64,000 bases of DNA, from contig DAITSJ010000002.1 of the NCBI GenBank assembly GCA_036843405.1, positions 186,001 to 250,000 of the forward strand, written 5' to 3'. Below are positions 18,229 to 26,593 of the stretch, in pieces (within the stretch, counting starts at the first letter, position 1; the number at the start of each line of letters is the position of its first letter). A program made the position numbers and the translations under genes. The DNA comes from DGNJ01 sp002388905 (GTDB lineage Bacteria > Pseudomonadota > Gammaproteobacteria > Pseudomonadales > Porticoccaceae). The notes under the pieces were generated by a model, which had not been told where the DNA came from, did no database searches, and was given only the letters and a program-made list of their open reading frames with translations.

Positions 18229-20334
18229 TTAGTAACGCCAGTCCACGGACACACTGACGTTTCGCGGGGCGCCGTAGTAGCCCTGGTCCCAGTAAAGGCT
18301 GTTGATGTATTTCTCGTCGGTGATGTTGTTGACGTTCACCGTGGCGCTGAAGTTTTCGGTGAACCGGTACGTGGCGAAGGCGTTCACCAGGGAATAGCTC
18401 TCCTGCTCGGTAATGCCGGGAGCATTGTCCTGCTCGCGGTAAATGTCGTCCTGCCAGTTAACCGACGCTCCCATCAACAGACGCTTCAGGGCCGGCGGCT
18501 GGTAACGGGCCGCCATTTTCAGCACCTTGCGGGGAATAAACGTCCGGGCATCGTCGCCATTGTCGTCCTCGATTTCCAGATCCGTGTAGCCAAGGCTGGC
18601 GTTAAGCCCGTCGGCCAGTTCCGCGACAAGCTCCACTTCATAGCCCTCGCTTTCGTAGTCACGGCCGATGTAAACCTGTTCGCCGGTATCGGGATCAAAG
18701 CCCCGGGCTTCCGCCAGGTTTTCGTGCTCGGTTTTGAAGACGGCGAGGGTCGCGCTGAGACGACCGTCAAGGAACGCGCCCTTCAAGCCCAGCTCGCTAT
18801 TGATGCCCTCGGTGGGTGCCAGGCGGCGCAGGTCCGCGCCCAGCTCGTTCTGGGGCATAAAGGTTTCGGTGTAGCTGGCATAGGCGTTGAGTTCTTCCCG
18901 GATTTGGTAAACCAGACCTGCGTAGGGGAGCGTCTTGCCGCTGGCCTCGGTGGCCTGATCCACCCCGTAACTCGCACCTTCACTATCCCAGTCCACCACC
19001 CGGGCGCCGGTAATCAGGGACAATCTTTCGGTCAGCTTGAAGCGGCCGGCCCCGTAGATTGCCTTCTGCTCGTCGCTGAAATCCGCGCCTGTCGGTGATC
19101 CGCCGAAGGTCGGGTATGGCGTATTCCCGTCCCACTGGGTGAAGTCGCCGATCCAGGGGAAGCCGTTGCCGGAGGTGAAGTCGTAGAGAGACTGGTTGGT
19201 CAACTCGGTCTCGGTCCAGTTGATACCGAATACCAGCTCGTGCTCTCGCCCGGCGAAGTCAAACGCTCCGGTCAGGTAGAGGTCCCACAGCTCACGCTTG
19301 TTCTCCACGTCGTAGGCGCTGGCGTAGCCGATCAGGCCAACGTCAGTGACCGGATCCGGCGAGCTGTACATATAAAACATTTCACTGTCGCCTTCGTGGC
19401 GTTTGTGCTGGTAGACGGCACGAACTGTCCAGCGTTCGTTGAAACGGTGCTCCAGCTCCGCAAAGGCATTGTTGCGGGTATTGTCCCAGTAGGCCCAGTC
19501 CGCGGAAGTGGTGGCGGACTCGTCGTAATCGGTCTGGGTGCCGTCGGTGTAGTAAAGCGGCAGTGCACCCCAGAGCGGACTGTCGGTATTGGTGTCCTGA
19601 TAATTCACCCCGGCGGTCAGGGTGGTGGCCGGGCCCAGGTCCATGGCCAGGACGCCGTAGACCACGTTTTTTTCCTGGGCGTACAAGTCCAGCCAGGATT
19701 CGCGATCTTCCCGGGCAATCACCAGCCGGCCGCCGAGGACATCCGTAAGGGGCCCGGAGACATCCGCGTCCACCCGGGCCTTGTCCCAGGAACCGGCGGT
19801 GGCGGACACCGAGGCCTGGAAGTCTTGCGTGGGCCGCTTGCGGATGCGGTTGATGGTGGCCGAGGGGTTACCCGCCCCGGTCATCAGGCCGTTGGCGCCG
19901 CGCACCACCTCGATACGCTCGTAGACAGCAGTGTCTATATCGCCGTTGATATTGCCGTAGGCGGCGGGCATGCCGATGCCATCCAGCTGGAAGTTGGTAA
20001 CGTCAAAGCCCCGGGCCGTGTAGTAGGTCCGGTCCGTCTCCACCGCCTCCACCTGGACACCGGTGGTGGTCCGGAGGGCGTCGTTGAGGGAATCGAGACC
20101 CAGATTATCCATTTGTTCACGGCTGATCACCGAAATGGACTGGGGGGTTTCCAGCACCGAGAGCCCCAGGCGGGTGGCGGTGCTGATCTCCGATTCCAGA
20201 AGAGAGCCGATCTTGCGGCCGGTTACTTCAATCGTTTCGATATTGTCACGACCGTCGGCGATGACGGACTGGACCGGAACGATGGTTCCGACCAGAAGAA
20301 TACCGGTGAGACCGGCAGTGAAACCTCGGTACAT
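18229..20334 (-). CDS. TonB-dependent siderophore receptor
   Basis: A 701-residue outer-membrane receptor. A signal peptide (about 1-26) is followed by IETIEVTGRK as the TonB-box region, then the plug with ETPQSISVISREQMDNLG, TRGFDVTNFQLDGIGMP-like sequence (YYTARGFDVTNFQLDGI) and YERIEVVRGANGLMTGAGNPSATIN. This is the hallmark of the FhuE/FoxA/FpvA siderophore group. The barrel ends in VSVSVDWRY. The candidate Fur box at 20393-20411 suggests iron repression. With the PepSY gene downstream it forms a probable siderophore-uptake unit; the siderophore itself is not predictable. Confidence 0.9.
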   Translation of the reverse strand: MYRGFTAGLTGILLVGTIVPVQSVIADGRDNIETIEVTGRKIGSLLESEISTATRLGLSVLETPQSISVISREQMDNLGLDSLNDALRTTTGVQVEAVETDRTYYTARGFDVTNFQLDGIGMPAAYGNINGDIDTAVYERIEVVRGANGLMTGAGNPSATINRIRKRPTQDFQASVSATAGSWDKARVDADVSGPLTDVLGGRLVIAREDRESWLDLYAQEKNVVYGVLAMDLGPATTLTAGVNYQDTNTDSPLWGALPLYYTDGTQTDYDESATTSADWAYWDNTRNNAFAELEHRFNERWTVRAVYQHKRHEGDSEMFYMYSSPDPVTDVGLIGYASAYDVENKRELWDLYLTGAFDFAGREHELVFGINWTETELTNQSLYDFTSGNGFPWIGDFTQWDGNTPYPTFGGSPTGADFSDEQKAIYGAGRFKLTERLSLITGARVVDWDSEGASYGVDQATEASGKTLPYAGLVYQIREELNAYASYTETFMPQNELGADLRRLAPTEGINSELGLKGAFLDGRLSATLAVFKTEHENLAEARGFDPDTGEQVYIGRDYESEGYEVELVAELADGLNASLGYTDLEIEDDNGDDARTFIPRKVLKMAARYQPPALKRLLMGASVNWQDDIYREQDNAPGITEQESYSLVNAFATYRFTENFSATVNVNNITDEKYINSLYWDQGYYGAPRNVSVSVDWRY

Positions 20335-20392
20335 GGCTTGCTCCCCTTCCCAGGATTGTGCGATGAGTGGAGCACTCTACAATATCGCAAAT

Positions 20393-20411
20393 CTAAATGC
20401 AAACCATTATC
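20393..20411 (-). promoter_or_regulatory. Candidate Fur box upstream of the siderophore receptor gene
   Basis: Read on the minus strand, GATAATGGTTTGCATTTAG matches the 19-base Fur consensus at 12 positions, with a perfect left half (GATAATG). It is about 60 bases before the receptor start. Confidence 0.45.
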
Positions 20412-20453
20412 GTTTGTGTTTTTATACGTATACCGGGATAGCACAAACAACCA

Positions 20454-20476
20454 CCGGCCGCCCGCCTGGCGGCCGG
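20454..20476 (-). terminator. Possible terminator after the CpxP-like gene
   Basis: A perfect 9-base stem (CCGGCCGCC with GGCGGCCGG, loop CGCCT) lies 18 bases past the stop codon of the CpxP-like gene. The tail on the minus strand is T-rich but broken (TGGTTGTTTGTG), so termination strength is uncertain. Confidence 0.45.
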
Positions 20477-20494
20477 GGCCTATTCACTAAACAC

Positions 20495-21040
20495 CTACTG
20501 GGTTGAAGATTCGCTCCGGTCCATTTTTTTGTGGAACATCTCGTGCTTGCGCGTCTTCATCGCTTCGAGTTGCCGGCGCTGCTCCTCGCTCAACACACCA
20601 TGGATTCGTTCGCGGACCTGACGGCGCTGAAGGATCAGGTCCACGCGGGCATCGGCTTTGGCACGGGCGAGTTCACGCAGTTTCTCCTCGCCGGCATCCT
20701 CGCGCATCGCCCCGTGCAGCGCCACGCTCGCTTCATGGAAGCGCTTCCAGACCCCGGAATCGCGCGCCTCCTTCATCAGGGTCTCGATATCCCGACGTTG
20801 ATCGTCGGTAAGCTCGAGTTTTTCGCTCATCCGGGACAACCAGCGCTCGCCCGGCACTTTACCGTCCCTGTAATGGCCGTGTCCCTGGTGATCCCGATGG
20901 TTGCACTCTTTGCCGTGGTGATAACCGTGGCCATCACCATGCCTGTTCATGGGCGACTCGTCACCCGCCAGGGATGCGCCGCTCACCAGCAGAACGCTGG
21001 CGGCAATCACGGCCGGAAACCAGTGTCTATGTATTGTCAT
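20495..21040 (-). CDS. Spy/CpxP-family periplasmic chaperone-like protein, His-rich
   Basis: A 181-residue secreted protein. The signal peptide ends near ASLA (about residue 25). Residues 30-57 are packed with His (NRHGDGHGYHHGKECNHR region), suggesting metal binding. Two LTxxQ-type motifs mark the family: LTDDQ and LSEEQ, the second about 95 residues after the first. CpxP binds the CpxA sensor and damps signalling; Spy is a chaperone; ZraP-type relatives bind zinc. GGAGG precedes the ATG at 21040. It is divergent from cpxR-cpxA, with tandem CpxR boxes between, so it is probably the Cpx feedback protein. Confidence 0.8.
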   Translation of the reverse strand: MTIHRHWFPAVIAASVLLVSGASLAGDESPMNRHGDGHGYHHGKECNHRDHQGHGHYRDGKVPGERWLSRMSEKLELTDDQRRDIETLMKEARDSGVWKRFHEASVALHGAMREDAGEEKLRELARAKADARVDLILQRRQVRERIHGVLSEEQRRQLEAMKTRKHEMFHKKMDRSESSTQ

Positions 21041-21110
21041 GGGTGTTGCCTCCTCTGTGTCAGTACAAAACAGTCTAGCCAATCCCGGCGCGCTCATGTG
21101 TCGTCCACAG

Positions 21111-21135
21111 GTAAGACTGTGTAAATCTCTGTAAA
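21111..21135 (+). promoter_or_regulatory. Tandem CpxR binding sites between the CpxP-like gene and cpxR
   Basis: Three 5-base repeats in the same phase, GTAAG, GTAAA and GTAAA, are separated by exactly 5 bases each. The last two give a perfect GTAAA-N5-GTAAA CpxR box, and the first extends it. The site lies 63 bases before cpxR and 71 bases before the divergent CpxP-like gene. Confidence 0.75.
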
Positions 21136-21197
21136 CCGGGCCCGGGGCCGGTTACCTTATGGGAAAATGCCCGCGTAGCCGTGACACTGAAAACGCC

Positions 21198-21875
21198 ATG
21201 CACCGAGTTCTTATCATTGACGACGACGTCGAACTGGGACAAATGCTCACCGAGTACCTGGCACCGGAGGGCTTCGACGCCACCGTGGTCCATCGCGGGG
21301 ACCATGGCGCCGAGGCGGCGCTGGCAGATGAACTGGTGGCGGTAATACTGGATGTGATGCTGCCCGGCCTCAACGGCTTCGACGTACTGCGGCGGATCCG
21401 CTCCCGGTCCCTGGTACCGGTCATAATGCTCACCGCCAAGGGCGACGATATCGACCGTATCCTGGGCCTGGAAATGGGCGCCGACGACTACCTGCCCAAA
21501 CCCTTTAATCCCCGGGAGCTGGTGGCACGGCTCAAGGCCGTACTGCGGCGCCAGGCACCGCCAGCCGATGCCGACGACGCCCCCTTGTCCTGCCACTCCC
21601 TGGTGGTCCGCCCGAACGCCAGGCGTGCCGAATACCGGGGAACGCCCCTGGCACTGACCAGCACCGAGTTCTCGCTGCTGGAAGTCCTGGTACGTAACGC
21701 CGGCTCGGTGGTAACCAAGGAAGACCTGTACGAAAAAGTCCTGGGCCGGCCCCTGGCGCCCTACGACAGGAGCATCGACATGCATATCAGCCACCTGCGC
21801 CGCAAGCTCGCGGCGGTGGACGACAGACTGGTGATCCATACCGTGCGCGGCGCCGGTTACCAGATGGAAAACTGA
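21198..21875 (+). CDS. cpxR: Response regulator, OmpR family, CpxR-like
   Basis: A 225-residue two-component regulator. The receiver has the acidic pair in VLIIDDDVELG, the phospho-acceptor Asp in AVILDVMLPGLNGFDVL (about residue 51), Thr in VIMLTAKGDD and Lys in DDYLPKPFNPRELVAR. A winged-helix DNA-binding domain follows, with YDRSIDMHISHLRRKL as the recognition helix region. The ATG at 21198 gives a normal N-terminus. It overlaps the sensor kinase gene by one base and has tandem CpxR boxes upstream, pointing to autoregulation of an envelope-stress system. Confidence 0.88.
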   Translation: MHRVLIIDDDVELGQMLTEYLAPEGFDATVVHRGDHGAEAALADELVAVILDVMLPGLNGFDVLRRIRSRSLVPVIMLTAKGDDIDRILGLEMGADDYLPKPFNPRELVARLKAVLRRQAPPADADDAPLSCHSLVVRPNARRAEYRGTPLALTSTEFSLLEVLVRNAGSVVTKEDLYEKVLGRPLAPYDRSIDMHISHLRRKLAAVDDRLVIHTVRGAGYQMEN

Positions 21876-23191
21876 TGACCCGCCTGTACTGGAAAATTTT
21901 CATCTGGTTCTGGCTGGCGCTGCTACTGATCAGCTTTGCCGTGGGCTGGGGGGTCAAGTTCTACATGGAGCAGGCCTACCCGTTCAGCGAGCAGTTTCCC
22001 CGCGGTCAGGTGGCGGCGATCTCCCTGGCGATTGAACAGGGACGCTTTGACAAGGCCAGGGACCTCCTTGACCATCTCAGCCACGAGAGCCGCTATCCCA
22101 TTTTTGTCATCGACGACCGGGGGCAGGACCTGTTCGGGCGCAGTCTGCCGCCGTTTCTGAAAAAACTCGCCGACCGGCAACCGATCCGCCACGACCTGCT
22201 GGTGGTCAGGGATGCCCGGGCCCCCGGGGGCGCCCGCTATCAGGTGGTCGCCCCCCGCAGGCCCGGCTACCACGGTCCAGCCTGGCCCCGCCGCTGGCTT
22301 GCCCTGGCGATCACCCTGGCCATCAGTACCCTGGTCTGCCTCTGGCTGGCACGCTACCTGTCGATGCCGGTAACCCGGCTGCGCGATGCCACCCACCGCC
22401 TCGCCGCCGGGGAACTCGGCGTAAGGGTGGGCAATCTGCGCGGCAGAAAGGACGAAATCGCCGACCTGGCCTATGACTTCGACACCATGGCGGACCGTAT
22501 CCAGCAACTGCTCCAGGCACAGCAGCAACTGCTCCGGGACGTCTCCCACGAACTGCGCTCGCCCCTGGCCAGGCTTCAGGTGGCCGTGGCTCTGGCGCGC
22601 CGCAAGGCCGGAGATAAAGAAGCCCCGTCCCTGGACCGCATCGAGCGCGATATCCAGCGCCTGGAAGAGCTGGTGGGTCAGGTGCTTTCCCTTTCGCGCA
22701 TGGAGTGCACGGCGGAGCAGGATCTCGACGAGACCGTAGACCTGGTGGAACTGGTGACCATGGTGGTTACGGACAATCAGCTGGAGGCGGAACAGAAGGG
22801 TTGCACCATTGACTGGCACGCGCGGGGCCGGGCCACCCTCATCGGCAACGGCGAACTCCTGCGCCGGTCCGTGGAGAACCTGGTACGCAACGCCATCCGC
22901 TATACCGAGGATAACACCACTATCCAGGTCGAGCTGGAGACCGGACCGGAGATCCGGCTGCGCATCTGCGATCGGGGGCCCGGTGTCGACGAGGCGTCAC
23001 TGGCAACACTTTTCGAACCCTTTGTCCGCGCGGACCCCTCCCGGGAACGCCCCGCCGGGGGGTATGGCCTGGGCCTGGCAATCGCCCGGCGGGCAGTGGA
23101 GTTGCACGGCGGGCGCATTGACGCCACCAACCGGACTGACGCCCGCGGCCTCTGCGTCACCATCGCGCTGCCAGCGGGCGAACGCAAGTGA
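21875..23191 (+). CDS. cpxA: Sensor histidine kinase, CpxA-like
   Basis: A 438-residue inner-membrane kinase: a first helix (about 7-28), a short periplasmic domain, a second helix (about 140-160), HAMP domain with YLSMPVTRLRDATHRLAAGELGVRV, the phosphorylated His in LRDVSHELRSPLARLQVAVAL (about residue 225), then the ATPase domain with NLVRNAIRYT (N box), DRGPGVDE (G1) and GYGLGLAIARRAVELHGG (G2). The DHp sequence is close to E. coli CpxA. The start codon shares its first base with the cpxR stop. The His-rich CpxP-like neighbour hints that the signal could include metals. Confidence 0.87.
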   Translation: MTRLYWKIFIWFWLALLLISFAVGWGVKFYMEQAYPFSEQFPRGQVAAISLAIEQGRFDKARDLLDHLSHESRYPIFVIDDRGQDLFGRSLPPFLKKLADRQPIRHDLLVVRDARAPGGARYQVVAPRRPGYHGPAWPRRWLALAITLAISTLVCLWLARYLSMPVTRLRDATHRLAAGELGVRVGNLRGRKDEIADLAYDFDTMADRIQQLLQAQQQLLRDVSHELRSPLARLQVAVALARRKAGDKEAPSLDRIERDIQRLEELVGQVLSLSRMECTAEQDLDETVDLVELVTMVVTDNQLEAEQKGCTIDWHARGRATLIGNGELLRRSVENLVRNAIRYTEDNTTIQVELETGPEIRLRICDRGPGVDEASLATLFEPFVRADPSRERPAGGYGLGLAIARRAVELHGGRIDATNRTDARGLCVTIALPAGERK

Positions 23192-23209
23192 CTGCCCCAG
23201 CCCTGCCCC

Positions 23210-24001
23210 TCAGACAGCGAGGTTAACCGCACCCTGGTAACAGAGCCGGATTCCCGCCACCAGCAAAAGGCCATAACAGAGCCAGTAGAAAATCGTTTCC
23301 GGAACGCGATGATGCAAAAAGACGCCGAGGCGTACGCCGATGGGCGCCAGGGGCAGAAGCACCAGCGACGTCAACAGGTTGCCGGGGCTGAGCTGGCCGA
23401 GCCAGGCGTAGGGCACCAGCTTCACGTAATTGATGGTGGCAAAGAAAATCACGGTGGTGCCCACCAGGTAGGTCTTGTTCAGGCGCTGGGGCAGAAGATA
23501 AAGCGACAGGGGCGGCCCGCCGGCATGGGCGACGGTACTGGTCAGGCCGGCAAGACTTCCCCAGAAATAGCCCCGCCCGCGGTGTGCCGGCCGGGGAGCC
23601 GGCAAGCGGCGGCGCAGGAGATTGACCACGAAGTGCCCGACAAAGTAAAGCGCCAGGATGCCCACCAGCAGGCGGATCATGTCGACGTTCAGGGAGTGGA
23701 AAAGCCAGGCTCCGGCAGCGATGCCCGCGACACCGGCGGGCAACAGGATGGCCAGGTTTTTTCGATCCCAGTACTTGCGGAAGCTCCAGGTGGAAAAAAG
23801 GTCCATGGTGCAGAGAATGGGCAGCAACACTCCCGCCGCCTCCCGGGGATCGACGGCCAGGGCCAGCAGGGGTACCCCGATGGTACCCAGGCCCCCGGCG
23901 AAGCCGCCCTTGGATATGCCGATCAGGAGCACGACGGGCACGGCCAGTACATAGAACCATGGATCAGTAATCAATTTGGCGGTCTCCTCCCGCAGGGGCA
24001 T
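23210..24001 (-). CDS. TSUP-family (TauE/SafE) membrane permease
   Basis: A 263-residue protein with about eight membrane helices. It contains the family's GGFAGGLGTIGVPLLAL in the first repeat and TSTVAHAGGPPLSLYLLPQ in the second, the paired motifs of TauE/SafE anion permeases thought to export or import small sulfonated or organic anions. Nothing next to it shows the substrate: the cpx genes converge from one side, and a thiolase gene diverges on the other with about 125 bases between. Confidence 0.85.
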   Translation of the reverse strand: MPLREETAKLITDPWFYVLAVPVVLLIGISKGGFAGGLGTIGVPLLALAVDPREAAGVLLPILCTMDLFSTWSFRKYWDRKNLAILLPAGVAGIAAGAWLFHSLNVDMIRLLVGILALYFVGHFVVNLLRRRLPAPRPAHRGRGYFWGSLAGLTSTVAHAGGPPLSLYLLPQRLNKTYLVGTTVIFFATINYVKLVPYAWLGQLSPGNLLTSLVLLPLAPIGVRLGVFLHHRVPETIFYWLCYGLLLVAGIRLCYQGAVNLAV

Positions 24002-24125
24002 GTTGGGGCAATATCATACCTGCACACCGGGATCGATGCCTTTACCAGAGGAGCAGACCTCTTGGTTAGCGCCCGACCCTGGACTAACCTTCCACCAGGC
24101 ACCGGCTATCGAGAGGGAGAACGGG

Positions 24126-25304
24126 ATGCGCGAAGTGGTAATAGTGGCGGCCCAACGCACCGCCATTGGCAACTTCATGGGCGGATTATCGGGCATGAGT
24201 GCCGACCGGCTCGGCTCGGCGGTGATCCACTCCGTCCTGTCCCATGCCAACAATCCCCTGGACAGGGTCGACGAGGTCATCCTGGGCCAGGTGCTGACCG
24301 CGGCCCAGGGCCAGAACCCGGCCCGCCAGGCAGCCATCGGGGCAGGCCTTCCCCGGACGACCCCGGCGATGACCATCAACAAGGTCTGCGGATCGGGGCT
24401 CAAGGCGGTACAACTGGCTGCCCAGGCCATCATGCTCGGCGATGCCGACATGATCATCGCCGGTGGCCAGGAATCCATGAGCCGGGCGCCTTTCGCCCTG
24501 CCAGGCATGCGCCGCGGACTCATGATGGGCGACGGCGCGGCAATGGACACCCTGCTCAGGGACGGCCTCATGGATGCCTTCCACGATTACCCTATGGGCA
24601 TTACCGCGGAAAACATCGTCGCGCGCTACGGTATCAGCCGCGAGGACCAGGACGAATTTGCCGCGGTCTCACAGCAGCGGGCCGAAGCCGCCCGGCGGGC
24701 CGGCCGTTTCGACGACGAGATTGTCCCCGTGAGCGCGTCGGGTGATCGCGGGGAGCACCTTTTGGTCGACCGGGACGAATCGCCCCGACAGGGCATCACC
24801 CCGGCGGACCTGGCAAGCCTCAAGCCGGCCTTCAAGGCGGACGGCACCGTGACAGCGGGCAATGCATCAGGCGTCAGCGACGGCGCTGCCGCCGTGTTAC
24901 TGACCAGCGGACAGATTGCCGAGGACCTGGGCCTGGAGCCACTGGCGCGCATCCACGCCTACGCCAACGCCGGCGTCGATCCGGCCATCATGGGCACGGG
25001 CCCCATAGCGGCGGTCAGGAACTGTCTCAAGCGGGCCGGCTGGACGATGGACGATCCCGACCTGATCGAGGCCAATGAGGCGTTTGCCGCCCAGGCCATC
25101 GCCGTCAACCGGGAACTGGAATGGGATACCGACAGGGTCAATGTCAATGGCGGCGCCATCGCCCTGGGGCACCCCATCGGCGCCTCGGGATGCCGGATCC
25201 TGGTAACGCTGATCCATGAAATGCGGCGCAGAAACAGCCGCAAGGGACTGGCGACCCTGTGTATCGGTGGCGGCATGGGCACCGCCCTGGCGGTGGAGCG
25301 CTGA
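24126..25304 (+). CDS. Acetyl-CoA C-acetyltransferase (thiolase)
   Basis: A 392-residue biosynthetic-type thiolase that condenses two acetyl-CoA into acetoacetyl-CoA. The acyl-accepting Cys is in NKVCGSGLKAV (residue 88), with NEAFAAQA, GGAIALGHPIGASG (catalytic His) and CIGGGMG (second Cys) near the C-terminus. The ATG at 24126 follows GAGAGGGAG; the upstream open frame lacks family similarity. The best fit is PhaA/AtoB type. A phasin gene at 49712 shows that the cell probably stores polyhydroxybutyrate, so a role in its precursor supply is reasonable; phaB and phaC are not in the window. Confidence 0.9.
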   Translation: MREVVIVAAQRTAIGNFMGGLSGMSADRLGSAVIHSVLSHANNPLDRVDEVILGQVLTAAQGQNPARQAAIGAGLPRTTPAMTINKVCGSGLKAVQLAAQAIMLGDADMIIAGGQESMSRAPFALPGMRRGLMMGDGAAMDTLLRDGLMDAFHDYPMGITAENIVARYGISREDQDEFAAVSQQRAEAARRAGRFDDEIVPVSASGDRGEHLLVDRDESPRQGITPADLASLKPAFKADGTVTAGNASGVSDGAAAVLLTSGQIAEDLGLEPLARIHAYANAGVDPAIMGTGPIAAVRNCLKRAGWTMDDPDLIEANEAFAAQAIAVNRELEWDTDRVNVNGGAIALGHPIGASGCRILVTLIHEMRRRNSRKGLATLCIGGGMGTALAVER

Positions 25305-25348
25305 GTCCGGGAGCCGGCCTCCGGACCGAAGGCCGAACCTGCAATGCG

Positions 25349-25780
25349 TTATTTGATAACCCGCAAATTGGGTCGACCTTTTTCAGGCTCTTTATCGGCA
25401 GAGTCCCGCTTGCCCCTTTTTTCCCGGGGACCGTCGCCGTCGGGAGGCGTGGGGTCGGGTTTTTCGTCCATCTGGAAAACCATGCCCTGGCCGTTTTCCC
25501 GGGCGTAGATGCCGATCACCGCTTCGACAGGGAAGAAGATATCCGTGGGCACACCACCGAACCGGGTATTGAAGCTGATCGACTCATTGTCCATATGGAA
25601 GTCGCGCACCGCCCGCGGCGCGACATTGAGGACGATCTGACCATCGTTGACATAGCCCTGGGGCACCTCCGCCCCCTCCGCATAGGCATCCACCACCACA
25701 TAGGGGGTGCAGTCGTTGTCGACGATCCAGTCGTAGAAAGCCCGGAGCAGGTAGGGGCGGTTGGATGTCATGGTAGTCAT
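25349..25780 (-). CDS. sspB: ClpXP specificity-enhancing factor SspB
   Basis: A 143-residue adaptor that delivers ssrA-tagged proteins to ClpXP. The folded domain (RPYLLRAFYDWIVDNDCTPYVVVDA ... SFNTRFGG) binds the tag; a flexible acidic/basic linker follows, and the C-terminal GRPNLRVIK is the ClpX-docking tail, perfectly typical. It lies downstream of sspA on the same strand with a 124-base gap, the classic sspA-sspB order. Confidence 0.94.
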   Translation of the reverse strand: MTTMTSNRPYLLRAFYDWIVDNDCTPYVVVDAYAEGAEVPQGYVNDGQIVLNVAPRAVRDFHMDNESISFNTRFGGVPTDIFFPVEAVIGIYARENGQGMVFQMDEKPDPTPPDGDGPREKRGKRDSADKEPEKGRPNLRVIK

Positions 25781-25904
25781 CGGAATTCACTTGTCTCCAG
25801 GGTCGCAGAGGTTGTTCCCCCTCCGGCAAAAGCATTTCCAACGATTTTGCTACGGTCAGCCGTCGCTGCGTGCGGCCGTTTCCGGCGACACCGTCCCGGA
25901 AACG

Positions 25905-26534
25905 CTAGCGCATTTCCCTTTCCAGATCGGTGAGACTCTCCCGGAAGGATGGACGCTCGAAGATCCGTTGCATATAGGCCAGCAGCGGCTTGGTCTGCCG
26001 GCGATTGGGCAGGCTGATACCCAACTGCTCCAGCCGCCATAGAAGGGGCGCCAGGCAGCAGTCCACGAGGGTAAACTCCTCGTTCATGAAATAGGGGTTC
26101 TCGGTAAAAATGGGCGCAATGGCCGAAAGGCTTTCCCGCAACTCCTTTCGCGCCTTGTCGGAGGCCTTGGTGTCACCCTGGGCGAGAATCTGGTCGGCGG
26201 CAGCACACCAGTCCTTTTCGATCCGGTACATATACTGGCGGCTCAGGGCCCTGGTCACGGGATACACCGGTAAAAGGGGCGGGTGGGGAAAGCGTTCGTC
26301 CAGGTACTCCATCATTACCTTGGACTCGTAGAGGGTCAGGTCCCGGTCCACCAGGGTGGGCAGTGTACCGTAGGGGTTGAATTCCAGTACCTCTTCCGGA
26401 ATGGCCGTGGGATCCACATCCTCGATGTCGACGACCACGCCCTTTTCCGCCAGTACGATGCGCACCCGGTGGCTGTATTGGCAGCCCGGATCCGAAAAGA
26501 ACGTCATTGTCGAACGCCTGGCAACAACCCCCAT
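25905..26534 (-). CDS. sspA: Stringent starvation protein A
   Basis: A 209-residue glutathione-S-transferase-fold protein that binds RNA polymerase and alters promoter use in stress. The thioredoxin-like part has MTFFSDPGCQYSHRVRIVLAEKGV and NPYGTLPTLVDRDLTLYESKVMMEYLDERFPHPPLLP, and the PHPPL segment is the SspA surface patch. The helical C-terminal domain follows. The N-terminus lines up with E. coli SspA, supporting the start at 26534. It follows the cytochrome bc1 genes on the same strand, as in Pseudomonas. Confidence 0.93.
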   Translation of the reverse strand: MGVVARRSTMTFFSDPGCQYSHRVRIVLAEKGVVVDIEDVDPTAIPEEVLEFNPYGTLPTLVDRDLTLYESKVMMEYLDERFPHPPLLPVYPVTRALSRQYMYRIEKDWCAAADQILAQGDTKASDKARKELRESLSAIAPIFTENPYFMNEEFTLVDCCLAPLLWRLEQLGISLPNRRQTKPLLAYMQRIFERPSFRESLTDLEREMR

Positions 26535-26593
26535 TCCAATGTCCTCTAAGTATCGTTATCGGAACCAGGCGACCGGCTGGCCGCCCCCCGCTG

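Noticed and set aside
17032..19098. 688-codon plus-strand open frame across two minus-strand genes
   Set aside because: Spans the PepSY and siderophore receptor genes antisense; no recognisable domain.
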